The position numbers and the translations under genes were made by a program. Under the pieces are notes generated by a model. It saw nothing but the letters and a program-made list of their open reading frames with translations. It did not search any database and was not told the DNA's origin. From UBA2137 sp050251555 (GTDB taxonomy: Bacteria; Pseudomonadota; Alphaproteobacteria; Micavibrionales; Micavibrionaceae): a stretch of 43,020 bases of DNA. The stretch covers positions 1 through 43,020 of the forward strand of contig JBFWMN010000009.1 in the NCBI GenBank assembly GCA_050251555.1. The letters are read 5' to 3'. Position 1 is the first letter of the stretch. Each line of letters opens with the position of its first letter. Positions 24,008-31,670 of this stretch are shown here, one piece after another.

Positions 24008-25459
24008 TTATGCCCCCTTCTTGGATTTGGCGAGGACAGCTTTGTGAATGCTCTCAGGCAAGGCTTTGATCGGCTCATAAACCGACAGGAACGGAATACC
24101 GACCAGGAAGAAGCCCAGATAGTAAAGCATCGAAATCTGTGAAAGCGGAACCCAGAAACCTTCGGCAGGTTTGGAACCGCACAGCATCAGGATAAAGAAG
24201 TCGACAACCAGTAACAGCATGCCGATCTTAAACCAGGGGCGAAAAACAGCCGAACGCACGGGGTGTTTATCCATGAAGGGCAGAACGAAGAGGATCGCAA
24301 TAGATCCGAACATCGCCAGAACCCCGCACAGCTTTGCATCGACAAACGCCTTGGCAAATGGCAAAGCCAGAAGCGCCTTACCGTCCACTTCATATTGTGA
24401 GAAGTAACCAAGCAGTGCAAAGACACCACCCAAAGCCATCAGACCGCCTACCATTTTCAGGTTCACATCTGATTTTGCTTTCGCGACATAAACAGGGTAC
24501 AGAGCCGCCGCCAGAAGCGCCGCACCGATACCCAGATAGACGTTCACACCGAATGTGAATGCACGCAAAATCGCATAGAACGGCAGGAAGTACCATTCAG
24601 GCACGATGTGTGCGGGTGTGACCATCGGGTTGGCAGGAATATAGTTGTCAGGGTGACCCAGCGAATTCGGCATAAAGAAGACGAAGATCGCATAGACAAT
24701 CAGGAATACCATCAGACCGAACGTGTCTTTCACCGTGTAATACGGGTTGAAAGGCAGCGTATCTTGCGGGCCTTTGGCATCGATCCCGAGCGGGTTGTTC
24801 GAGCCCGTAACGTGCAACGCCCAGACGTGAATGAAAACAACGCCCAAAATCACGAAAGGCAGAAGATAGTGAAGTGCAAAGAAACGGTTCAGTGTCGCGT
24901 TATCAATCGCAAAACCACCTCTGAGCCATTCGGTAATGCCTTCACCGACGAAAGGGATCGCCGTAAAGAACGAGGTAATAACCTGCGCACCCCAGAAGCT
25001 CATCTGTCCCCATGGCAGCACATAGCCCATAAAAGCGGTTGCCATCATCAGCAAAAAGATCAACACACCGAACATCCACAGCAGTTCGCGAGGTTTTTTG
25101 TAGGAACCGTAGTAAAGGCCGCGGAAGATGTGAACATAAACGGCAATAAAGAAGAAGGACGCGCCGTTGGCATGAACATAGCGGATCAGCCAGCCGTAAT
25201 TCACGTCACGCATAATGCGCTCAACACTGCCGAAGGCCAGACCCGCATTCGCGGCGTAATGCATCGCCAACGTAATACCGGTAACGATCATGATGATCAG
25301 CATGAACATCGCAATCGCCCCGAAATTCCAAAAGTAATTGAAGTTTTTCGGTGTCGGGAAAACGCCGTATTCCTTCTTCATCATGGTGAAGACCGGAAGG
25401 CGTTCATCGATCCAGCTAATCACGGGGTTTTTAAACTCTGCGCGTTCGCCTGAAGACAT
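24008..25459 (-). CDS. petB: Cytochrome b of the bc1 complex
   Basis: Di-haem membrane subunit holding both quinone sites of complex III. It is 483 residues long with eight or nine helices. The haem-ligand histidines lie in the second and fourth helices (LAMHYAA, ANGASFFFIAVYVHIFRG and FALHYLLPFVILGVVFIHVWAL). The Qo-site PEWY motif (IVPEWYFLPFYAIL) and the GYVLPWGQMSFW block are present. The N-terminus and length match alphaproteobacterial cytochrome b, not the split b6/subunit IV form. AAGGAAT precedes ATG 25459. Confidence 0.96.
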   Translation of the reverse strand: MSSGERAEFKNPVISWIDERLPVFTMMKKEYGVFPTPKNFNYFWNFGAIAMFMLIIMIVTGITLAMHYAANAGLAFGSVERIMRDVNYGWLIRYVHANGASFFFIAVYVHIFRGLYYGSYKKPRELLWMFGVLIFLLMMATAFMGYVLPWGQMSFWGAQVITSFFTAIPFVGEGITEWLRGGFAIDNATLNRFFALHYLLPFVILGVVFIHVWALHVTGSNNPLGIDAKGPQDTLPFNPYYTVKDTFGLMVFLIVYAIFVFFMPNSLGHPDNYIPANPMVTPAHIVPEWYFLPFYAILRAFTFGVNVYLGIGAALLAAALYPVYVAKAKSDVNLKMVGGLMALGGVFALLGYFSQYEVDGKALLALPFAKAFVDAKLCGVLAMFGSIAILFVLPFMDKHPVRSAVFRPWFKIGMLLLVVDFFILMLCGSKPAEGFWVPLSQISMLYYLGFFLVGIPFLSVYEPIKALPESIHKAVLAKSKKGA

Positions 25460-25507
25460 TGTTGTTATTCCTTAAAATGCGTTTCGTCTTGTTTTTTTGT
25501 TTTAAAA

Positions 25508-26044
25508 TCAACCGACCAGAATGGCTGTATCACTTGAAAATGTATAAGGCGGGATCACCAGATTTGTGGGTGCCGGACCTTTACGGATTCGTCCTGACGT
25601 ATCATAGACCGAACCGTGGCAAGGGCAGAACCAGCCGCCATACTCACCCTTCGGATCGGAAGGTTTTTGTCCTAAAGGCACACATCCCAAATGCGTGCAA
25701 ATTCCAACCATCACCAGCCATTGTTCTTTTTGAACGCGTTCGGCATCGGTTTGCGGATCGCGCAGCTCGGCAACATCGACAGCGCGGGCTTCCATGATTT
25801 CCTTATCTGTACGGTGACGGATAAAGACGGGGCTACCGCGCCACATAACGGTGATCGCCTGACCGACTTCAACCTTGGACAAATCGACTTCTGTTGTCGA
25901 CAGAGCCAACGTATCGGCGGCGGGGTTCATCTGGTCAATCAGCGGCCATGCAACGGACCCGACGGCAACGGCGCCCATAGAGGCGGCTGTCAGGTAAAGG
26001 AAATCGCGGCGCGTCTGGCCTTCTTCAGGATGTGTGGTGCTCAT
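25508..26044 (-). CDS. petA: Rieske iron-sulfur subunit of the bc1 complex
   Basis: A 178-residue [2Fe-2S] subunit taking electrons from quinol at the Qo site. A twin-arginine motif TRRDFL (11-16) precedes an uncleaved membrane anchor (LTAASMGAVAVGSVAWPLI). Cluster box I is C116-T-H118-L-G-C121 and box II is C140-P-C142-H143-G-S, with C121 and C142 placed to form the usual disulfide. First gene of petABC on the minus strand, divergent from trmL. Confidence 0.95.
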   Translation of the reverse strand: MSTTHPEEGQTRRDFLYLTAASMGAVAVGSVAWPLIDQMNPAADTLALSTTEVDLSKVEVGQAITVMWRGSPVFIRHRTDKEIMEARAVDVAELRDPQTDAERVQKEQWLVMVGICTHLGCVPLGQKPSDPKGEYGGWFCPCHGSVYDTSGRIRKGPAPTNLVIPPYTFSSDTAILVG

Positions 26045-26095
26045 GATGTTCTTTTTGGTTTCTGATGATCGTTTTCTATTCTTATAGACAGGTTA

Positions 26096-26124
26096 CTTAT
26101 GCGCCCTTAACCCCTTTTTTTCAA
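26096..26124 (-). promoter_or_regulatory. Candidate sigma70-type promoter for petABC
   Basis: On the minus strand TTGAAA (26124-26119) and CATAAG (26101-26096) are separated by exactly 17 bases, about 50 bases before petA ATG 26044. Matches to the consensus are moderate, so this is a candidate only. Confidence 0.35.
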
Positions 26125-26186
26125 GACGCTAGTGAGCGGTTAGCATTATTTTCTATTTGCTTCAAGTGAGCAAGTGCGCAATGCCC

Positions 26187-26215
26187 TTGCATCCCAAAAA
26201 ATCCGTGTGCATATA
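26187..26215 (+). promoter_or_regulatory. Candidate promoter for trmL-hemF
   Basis: TTGCAT (26187-26192) and CATATA (26210-26215) have 17-base spacing. Transcription would then start a few bases before trmL ATG 26227, giving a leaderless or near-leaderless message. This agrees with the absence of a ribosome binding site before trmL. Confidence 0.33.
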
Positions 26216-26226
26216 AAAGGCACAAT

Positions 26227-26703
26227 ATGAATACCGCTCATCCAACAAAGCCTGCTCTGGCCCTCTTTCAGCCCGATATCCCGCAAAATGTCGGTGCCGC
26301 CATGCGCCTGTGCGCCTGCCTGGGGGTTAAGCTGCACATTATATTTCCCTGTGGATTTTTATGGAAGGACGACGCGTTTCGTCGGACGGGTATGGATTAT
26401 CGCGACCATGTTGACCTTGTCCGCCACATCTCATGGGATGAATTCCTGAAATATGTCTCGGTTGAAGACAAGCGCGTGATTCTTCTGACCACCAAAACCG
26501 ATCTTTCCTACACGCGTTTTGACTTTACATCCCGTGATATACTACTTATGGGACGAGAGAGCGCAGGCGTTCCCGAGGATGTTCACGAAACGGCTGACGC
26601 CCGCATCACAATACCGATGCACGGGACGATGCGCTCAATGAATGTGATTAACGCAGCCTCGCTGGTATTTGGCGAGGCTTTAAGGCAAACAGGCAATGTC
26701 TAA
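26227..26703 (+). CDS. trmL: tRNA (cytidine/uridine(34)-2'-O)-methyltransferase
   Basis: SPOUT-class methyltransferase (158 residues) that modifies the wobble nucleotide of certain tRNA-Leu species. The three trefoil-knot motifs are visible: ALFQPDIPQNVGAAMRL, LLMGRESAGVPEDV and IPMHGTMRSMNVINAASL. Length is normal for TrmL, and shorter than the SpoU enzymes carrying extra RNA-binding domains. It overlaps hemF by eight bases and is divergent from petABC, a neighbourhood common in alphaproteobacteria. Confidence 0.93.
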   Translation: MNTAHPTKPALALFQPDIPQNVGAAMRLCACLGVKLHIIFPCGFLWKDDAFRRTGMDYRDHVDLVRHISWDEFLKYVSVEDKRVILLTTKTDLSYTRFDFTSRDILLMGRESAGVPEDVHETADARITIPMHGTMRSMNVINAASLVFGEALRQTGNV

Positions 26704-27610
26704 TCTCAATCGTGCAAAAACCAACGGCTCGGATACACTTGAGCAGCGTAAAACACAAGCCGCAGACTGGTTTTCCAGCTTGCGTGATCAGATTTGCGCT
26801 TCTTACGAAGCCATTGAAGTTGAATACGCCTCCAAACATGGTGGCGAGGCAGGGCGTTTCGTGCGCACGCCTTGGGATCGCGCAGATGCGGAAAGCCCAG
26901 CACAGCCCGATAAACCTGACCTCAAGGGCGGTGGCGAGATCTCTCTTATGAAAGGGCAGGTCTTCGAAAAAGTCGGGGTCAATATTTCCGTGGTTCACGG
27001 CACATTCACCCCCGAATTTCGTGCCCAAATTCCCGGCGCAATCGAATCCGAAGGCCGCTTTTGGGCCGCAGGCATTTCACTGGTTGCCCACATGAAAAAT
27101 CCGTTTGTGCCTGCCGTACACATGAATACGCGCATGATTGCCACATCGAAATGCTGGTTTGGCGGCGGGGCAGACCTCACCCCCACCTTCCCTTATGATG
27201 TAGACACGAAGGACTTCCATGCGGCACTCAAGGGCGCGTGCGACAATTACGACCCTGCCGCTTATGACGAATATAAAGCATGGTGCGACCGCTACTTTTT
27301 CCTGCCCCATCGCAATGAACCCCGCGGCGTTGGCGGCATCTTCTATGATTACCTTGAAAAAGACTGGGATGCTGATTTTGCCTTTACACAATCAGTCGGG
27401 TCGGCCTTTGCCGCAATCTATCCGCAAATTGTGAAGCGCCGTATGAATACGACTTATACGCCTGCTGATAAACGTGCACAGCTTATTAAGCGCGGGCGTT
27501 ACGTAGAATTTAATCTGCTTTATGATCGCGGCACGCAATTCGGCCTTAAAACAGGCGGCAATACAGAGGCGATTCTCATGTCCATGCCCCCTGAAGTCAT
27601 TTGGGAATAA
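26696..27610 (+). CDS. hemF: Oxygen-dependent coproporphyrinogen III oxidase
   Basis: Cytosolic haem-biosynthesis enzyme that decarboxylates coproporphyrinogen III to protoporphyrinogen IX using oxygen. The 304-residue protein has the family blocks GGGEISLMKGQVFEKVGVN, HMNTRMIATSKCWFGGGADL, the RGVGGIFYDY motif and GRYVEFNLLYDRGTQFGL with the C-terminal SMPP. Complete and of normal length. Translationally coupled to trmL by overlap. Its position opposite the bc1 operon links haem supply with cytochrome production, which is an inference from context. Confidence 0.96.
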   Translation: MSNLNRAKTNGSDTLEQRKTQAADWFSSLRDQICASYEAIEVEYASKHGGEAGRFVRTPWDRADAESPAQPDKPDLKGGGEISLMKGQVFEKVGVNISVVHGTFTPEFRAQIPGAIESEGRFWAAGISLVAHMKNPFVPAVHMNTRMIATSKCWFGGGADLTPTFPYDVDTKDFHAALKGACDNYDPAAYDEYKAWCDRYFFLPHRNEPRGVGGIFYDYLEKDWDADFAFTQSVGSAFAAIYPQIVKRRMNTTYTPADKRAQLIKRGRYVEFNLLYDRGTQFGLKTGGNTEAILMSMPPEVIWE

Positions 27611-27724
27611 CCCCTCTAATTTATGATTTAAAAAAGTTTATATTCGTGTTTTTTTAAGTTGCCTCATTTTGCGCAGAACGCTATAAGGGATGCAATTATA
27701 AAACAAACAGGAGGTTATAAACCA

Positions 27725-27898
27725 ATGTCTGAAAACGCTCGCGAACGCTTTGAAAGAACGGCTACAAATGCTGCTCCCGAAAAGCCTGCTGGAAAACCCG
27801 CTCCTGACGGTGGTGTTGTAGAAAGCCAGTCGGAATATATGGCGAGACTTGAGGACGAAAACATAGCCAAGGGCCTTATCCCCGGCATGCCGTCTTAA
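27725..27898 (+). CDS. Small hypothetical protein, 57 residues
   Basis: Soluble, charged small protein starting MSENARERFERTATNAAPEK, with a Pro/Gly-rich middle and the C-terminal SEYMARLEDENIAKGLIPG. An AGGAGG ribosome binding site 13 bases before ATG 27725 strongly supports translation. The family is not recognised. It is followed by a terminator and overlaps the 3' end of the convergent cca gene by 23 bases. Confidence 0.7.
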   Translation: MSENARERFERTATNAAPEKPAGKPAPDGGVVESQSEYMARLEDENIAKGLIPGMPS

Positions 27899-29066
27899 CA
27901 AGTTCTTCTAACGATAACTGAAAGCCGGAGGCTATCCATGCTTCTTCGGCTTTTTTTATGCCCGCACCGATCTCAGGTCCCTCCTTCATACCTGCCCTCA
28001 TCACATCTGCCCCCGTTAAGGGGAATGCGGGAATATCCGCATGGCAAATATCTTCGATATAATCGTCATTTTTTTGCATCCATAGACACGCCTGAAGGGC
28101 AGCATCCCGCCCAAAGCGATAGAGTAATTCAGCAGGCTGACATGAGGAATTTTGTCCTAAAAACAAGACCGTTTTTTGTAGTGTTTTTATATCCGTACGG
28201 GTCGCGCTTGAAAGTGTGTCATAGAGGCCTGAAACGTCCGATCCGCACCCCATAAAGCAAGCAAAAAAGCGTGAATAGAATGAATACGCATTATATCGTA
28301 TTTGATATTGAAAAAAGCGTCTCAAGCGCCCACATTCTTGTGCATCATCATATAATGTGATCAGCCCCACCTCTGCCATTTGCCGAAGAATTTCTGCGGG
28401 ATTTTTGCATGCAAATATTTTGGTCAGTTCATGAATTTTACGTTCCGAAGATATCAGCGTATAATGTTCCCGCACTGCGTAAAACAGAGGAAGATAGTCC
28501 GGAGTAATGTCCCACTCTAACTCGGCACAAAACCGAAAATAACGATAAGCGCGCAAATAATCTTCGCGCAGCCTCTCCTCAGCCCGACCGATAAAGTGTA
28601 AGTTTTGGCCCTCAATATCCTTCAGCCCTTGCCCTGTGGGGTCGTATAACTGCCCTTCTTTGTCCAGATAGAGCGCGTTAACGGTAAAATCCCGGCGCTG
28701 GGCATCGCTTTTCATGTCTTTTGTAAAAGAGACCTTTGCATGACGCCCGTCTGTCACAACATCTTCACGAAAGCTCGTGATCTCGAAATGCGTGTCATCC
28801 AGATAGGCTGTAACCGTCCCGTGCCCGATTCCCCAGACAAAAACCTTTATTCCTGCGTCTTCCAGACGTTTGCGCGTCTCCTCAGGTTGTAAACTTGTTG
28901 CCAAATCAATATCACCGATCGGACGCTCCAGTAACGTGTCACGGACACAACCACCGACAAAATACATGTCGGCATCTGCGCCCATAACTTCAAAAAGTCG
29001 CGATAATCTTACGTTTCCAACCCAGTCAGGAATCCGAATCTGCTTGGCAAGCATGTCTGTTATCAT
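27876..29066 (-). CDS. cca: CCA-adding tRNA nucleotidyltransferase
   Basis: Class II CCA-adding enzyme (396 residues) that builds or repairs the 3' CCA of tRNAs. It carries FVGGCVRDTLL (36-46), metal-binding D52-I-D54 (GDIDLAT), RRDFTVNAL (124 onward) and the nucleotide-binding helix EDYLRAYRYFRFCAE. The alphaproteobacterial form lacks the HD domain, as here. ATG 29066 overlaps the DUF1285 stop (ATGA), so the two are coupled. The tRNA-Leu at 1111-1195 already encodes CCA, so repair may be the main role for at least that tRNA. Confidence 0.93.
   Translation of the reverse strand: MITDMLAKQIRIPDWVGNVRLSRLFEVMGADADMYFVGGCVRDTLLERPIGDIDLATSLQPEETRKRLEDAGIKVFVWGIGHGTVTAYLDDTHFEITSFREDVVTDGRHAKVSFTKDMKSDAQRRDFTVNALYLDKEGQLYDPTGQGLKDIEGQNLHFIGRAEERLREDYLRAYRYFRFCAELEWDITPDYLPLFYAVREHYTLISSERKIHELTKIFACKNPAEILRQMAEVGLITLYDDAQECGRLRRFFQYQIRYNAYSFYSRFFACFMGCGSDVSGLYDTLSSATRTDIKTLQKTVLFLGQNSSCQPAELLYRFGRDAALQACLWMQKNDDYIEDICHADIPAFPLTGADVMRAGMKEGPEIGAGIKKAEEAWIASGFQLSLEELVKTACRG
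27921..27957 (+). terminator. Terminator of the 57-residue gene, inside the cca coding end
   Basis: AAAGCCG (27921-27927) and CGGCTTT (27947-27953) form a stem around a longer loop and are followed by T residues. It lies inside the last codons of the oppositely oriented cca gene, so its sequence is constrained by both functions. Confidence 0.7.
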
Positions 29067-29614
29067 TGAATTTGCCCCAGAGCGTAGGTTTGCGCTCCAA
29101 GCTTAAGCGAAACGGTGCCGCTTGTCTCATCAATCTGCCCGTAACGGTCAATCAGCTCGTGCGTAACAGCCCGCGACAATCTTGCCTTTAAGCCCTGTCG
29201 GACTTCGATTTCAGGGAGATTCCCCTCTTTTTCATCGGGGGTGGGGCTCAAGCGAAGCGGGTGATCGGCAGAAAGCGCTACTTTTTCACCCCACTGCGTT
29301 TCAAAGACAAGTTGCCCATCCTCATCCTTATAATCGACAATCACAAAGGGCAGATCCTCGACCTCAACCTCGTAGGAAACATAAGGCGTTTTCACCCAAT
29401 AACGGCCCTCATCATCAATGGAAAGACCGCGCCCCGCCCATATCCCTTCCCCTGCACCGGCAAAGAGCTTTACAAGGGAATCGCGCCCGATATGCCCCGG
29501 CTGACCGATCTCGGCGGCATGGGCATACCACTCACCATTCCTGTCTATGGTGAAGGCAATGCCGCGGGCTTTTTTCGCCGCGTGGTCGTAATCCCGAATT
29601 TTATGAGGGCGCAT
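29063..29614 (-). CDS. DUF1285 family protein
   Basis: A 183-residue soluble protein matching DUF1285: FTIDRNGEWYAHAAEIG, the IGRDSLVKLFA helix, EGRYWVKTPYVSYEVEVEDL and PFVIVDYKDEDG. Function unknown; it commonly sits upstream of cca or near the MoxR-DUF58 cluster in alphaproteobacteria. It overlaps cca by four bases and diverges from the MoxR operon across only 79 bases, so promoters of the two units must be compact or overlapping. Confidence 0.88.
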   Translation of the reverse strand: MRPHKIRDYDHAAKKARGIAFTIDRNGEWYAHAAEIGQPGHIGRDSLVKLFAGAGEGIWAGRGLSIDDEGRYWVKTPYVSYEVEVEDLPFVIVDYKDEDGQLVFETQWGEKVALSADHPLRLSPTPDEKEGNLPEIEVRQGLKARLSRAVTHELIDRYGQIDETSGTVSLKLGAQTYALGQIQ

Positions 29615-29693
29615 GGTTTCCTTCCCTTTTCACGAGCCGTTCAAAGCATTATATAGGAAGGACAGCGCATCAGGCAAAGGGGGTAAGAATTTC

Positions 29694-30689
29694 ATGGCTA
29701 AAGACGCCGCATCCGCAAAAGACACAGTTTCCTTGGAAGACAAGATTGAAGCCGCAACGGAGACCTTCGGTAAGGTTCGTCAGGAAATCGGTCAAGTGAT
29801 CTTCGGACAGGAAGATGTTGTGAACCTGACTCTTACCGCCATTTTCGCAGGAGGCCACGCCCTCCTTGTCGGCGTACCGGGCCTTGCCAAAACATTGCTG
29901 GTTGAAACGCTCGGTACCGTGCTCGGCATGGATGCCAAGCGTGTGCAATGTACACCCGACCTGATGCCCGCTGATATTATCGGGACCGAGGTCTTAGAAG
30001 AAGGCGATAAAGGTGTCCGTTCCTTCCGCTTCATTGAAGGCCCCGTTTTCACGAATATTCTGATGGCTGACGAGATCAACCGTGCCTCACCGCGTACCCA
30101 GTCGGCACTTTTGCAAGCCATGCAGGAAAAACGCGTATCTGTTGCAGGGCATGAACATATTCTGAATAGACCTTTTCATGTACTCGCCACACAAAACCCG
30201 ATTGAGCAGGAAGGGACCTACCCCTTACCCGAAGCCCAGCTTGACCGTTTCCTGATGCAAATTGATGTAAGCTATCCCGATTACGCCGCAGAGCGCATGA
30301 TGCTTCTCAAAACCACAGCAGGTGAACGCGCCGAACCCAAGGCCATTTTGAATGCACAAGACATTCTCGATCTCCAGTCCCTGATTGCCAATATGCCGAC
30401 TGGCGAGAATATCGTTGAAGGTATTTTGCGTCTCATTCGCGGCCTTCGCCCCGGTGATCAATCCAGCAAAGAAGTGAATGACTATGTGATGTGGGCACCG
30501 GGCCCGCGTGCCGCACAAGCCTTGTTGCAGGCCGTCAAAGCCTATGCGCTTTTGGATGGGCGCCTCTCACCCTCTCTTGAAGATGTGCAGCATTTGGCTT
30601 TACCTGTTCTCAAACACCGTATGGCGCTCACACCGCTTGCCCGATCCGAGCGCGTCAAACTGCGTGAGTTGATTGCAGCGACACTCTAG
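29694..30689 (+). CDS. MoxR family AAA+ ATPase
   Basis: A 331-residue MoxR-type AAA+ ATPase, a chaperone-like enzyme thought to act on VWA-domain partners. It has Walker A GVPGLAKT (60-67), Walker B ILMADEINR (122-130), sensor-1 LATQNPIEQEGTYPLPEAQ, sensor-2/lid region WAPGPRAAQAL and the C-terminal helical lid. ATG 29694 (MAKDAASAK) is chosen over an in-frame upstream start because AAAGGGGG precedes it. First gene of the four-gene module that continues with DUF58, BatA/DUF4159 and VWA proteins. Confidence 0.93.
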   Translation: MAKDAASAKDTVSLEDKIEAATETFGKVRQEIGQVIFGQEDVVNLTLTAIFAGGHALLVGVPGLAKTLLVETLGTVLGMDAKRVQCTPDLMPADIIGTEVLEEGDKGVRSFRFIEGPVFTNILMADEINRASPRTQSALLQAMQEKRVSVAGHEHILNRPFHVLATQNPIEQEGTYPLPEAQLDRFLMQIDVSYPDYAAERMMLLKTTAGERAEPKAILNAQDILDLQSLIANMPTGENIVEGILRLIRGLRPGDQSSKEVNDYVMWAPGPRAAQALLQAVKAYALLDGRLSPSLEDVQHLALPVLKHRMALTPLARSERVKLRELIAATL

Positions 30690-30701
30690 ATATTATCCGA
30701 C

Positions 30702-31670
30702 ATGTTAAAGCGCTCTCAAATTCAGCAAGGCATGTTCGGCTTCTCGGCAGAACGACTGGTTGAGGAGGCGTTGAAACTAGCCGCAACACTTTCCCCCGAA
30801 CATATCGGGCGGGAAGGCTCCAAAGCACCTGCTGCCATTGTCACACCTGGCTTAAAAGAAAAACGCCGCGGCGGTTTCGGAACACAATTCTGGCAATATC
30901 GCCCCTATCATGCGACAGACACATCCCGTGCGATTGACTGGAAACGCTCGGCACGCTCAGACGCCGTGATTGTGCGCGAACGGGAGCAGGAGCAATCCGA
31001 CATTTATCGTTTCTGGATCGACCCTGCCGCACAAATGTCTGCCCCGAGAGAGCCTATGGTATTACCCACCAAGAGCTATTCCGCAGCAATTGTTGCGCTG
31101 GCTCTTTCCCATTTGCTGCATGAGGAAGAAGATCGCACAGGCCTGTTTTCCTTTGAACGCGAACGTTCGGCTCGCGGGACAAAAGCCTTGGAAGGACATG
31201 CGGCGACATTCCTGCATCATGACATGCCGCCCCTTAAAGTTTTGAGTTCTCTGCCACAAAGCAAGACCGAGCGTCCGATCCTCTTTTCTGATTTCTGGCT
31301 GCCACTTGATGAGTTGGAGCGTTACCTCAAACCGATGCTGGAAAATTACCATAGCGGCTTGCTGGTTCAGGTCACCTATTCCGATGAAGTGCAGTTCCCC
31401 TTTGTCGGGCGCACTGTTTTTGAAAATACAGGCACCGACAATGATGAAACGCATGACATCCGTATTGAGGATGCGGCAGCCATTCGCCATGTGTATCTTG
31501 AGCGCATCAAGGCCCACCAGGAGGGGCTGGCAACTCTTGCTGCAAAAAACGGCTGGTCCTTCGTCAGTTTCAGCGCTTCTGATGACCTGCCCCCCGTCAT
31601 CGCCCGCCTTTATGAGGACGCGCATAAGATTAATGCGCTCCAATCTCCGCAGGGAAGGTATTTTGAATGA
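30702..31670 (+). CDS. DUF58 domain protein
   Basis: A 322-residue cytosolic protein whose conserved DUF58 block is YRPYHATDTSRAIDWKRSAR followed by VREREQEQSDIYRFWID; the latter part has the beta-alpha pattern of a VWA-like fold. DUF58 proteins regularly accompany MoxR ATPases. Biochemical activity is unknown, and the usual model is a MoxR client or adaptor. It starts 12 bases after the moxR gene and overlaps the next gene by four bases (ATGA). Confidence 0.9.
   Translation: MLKRSQIQQGMFGFSAERLVEEALKLAATLSPEHIGREGSKAPAAIVTPGLKEKRRGGFGTQFWQYRPYHATDTSRAIDWKRSARSDAVIVREREQEQSDIYRFWIDPAAQMSAPREPMVLPTKSYSAAIVALALSHLLHEEEDRTGLFSFERERSARGTKALEGHAATFLHHDMPPLKVLSSLPQSKTERPILFSDFWLPLDELERYLKPMLENYHSGLLVQVTYSDEVQFPFVGRTVFENTGTDNDETHDIRIEDAAAIRHVYLERIKAHQEGLATLAAKNGWSFVSFSASDDLPPVIARLYEDAHKINALQSPQGRYFE

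Noticed and set aside
24608..25453. 281-codon plus-strand ORF
   Set aside because: Antisense to cytochrome b; its His/Asn/Arg/Gln-rich composition is that of a shadow of membrane-protein codons, with no domain and no ribosome binding site.
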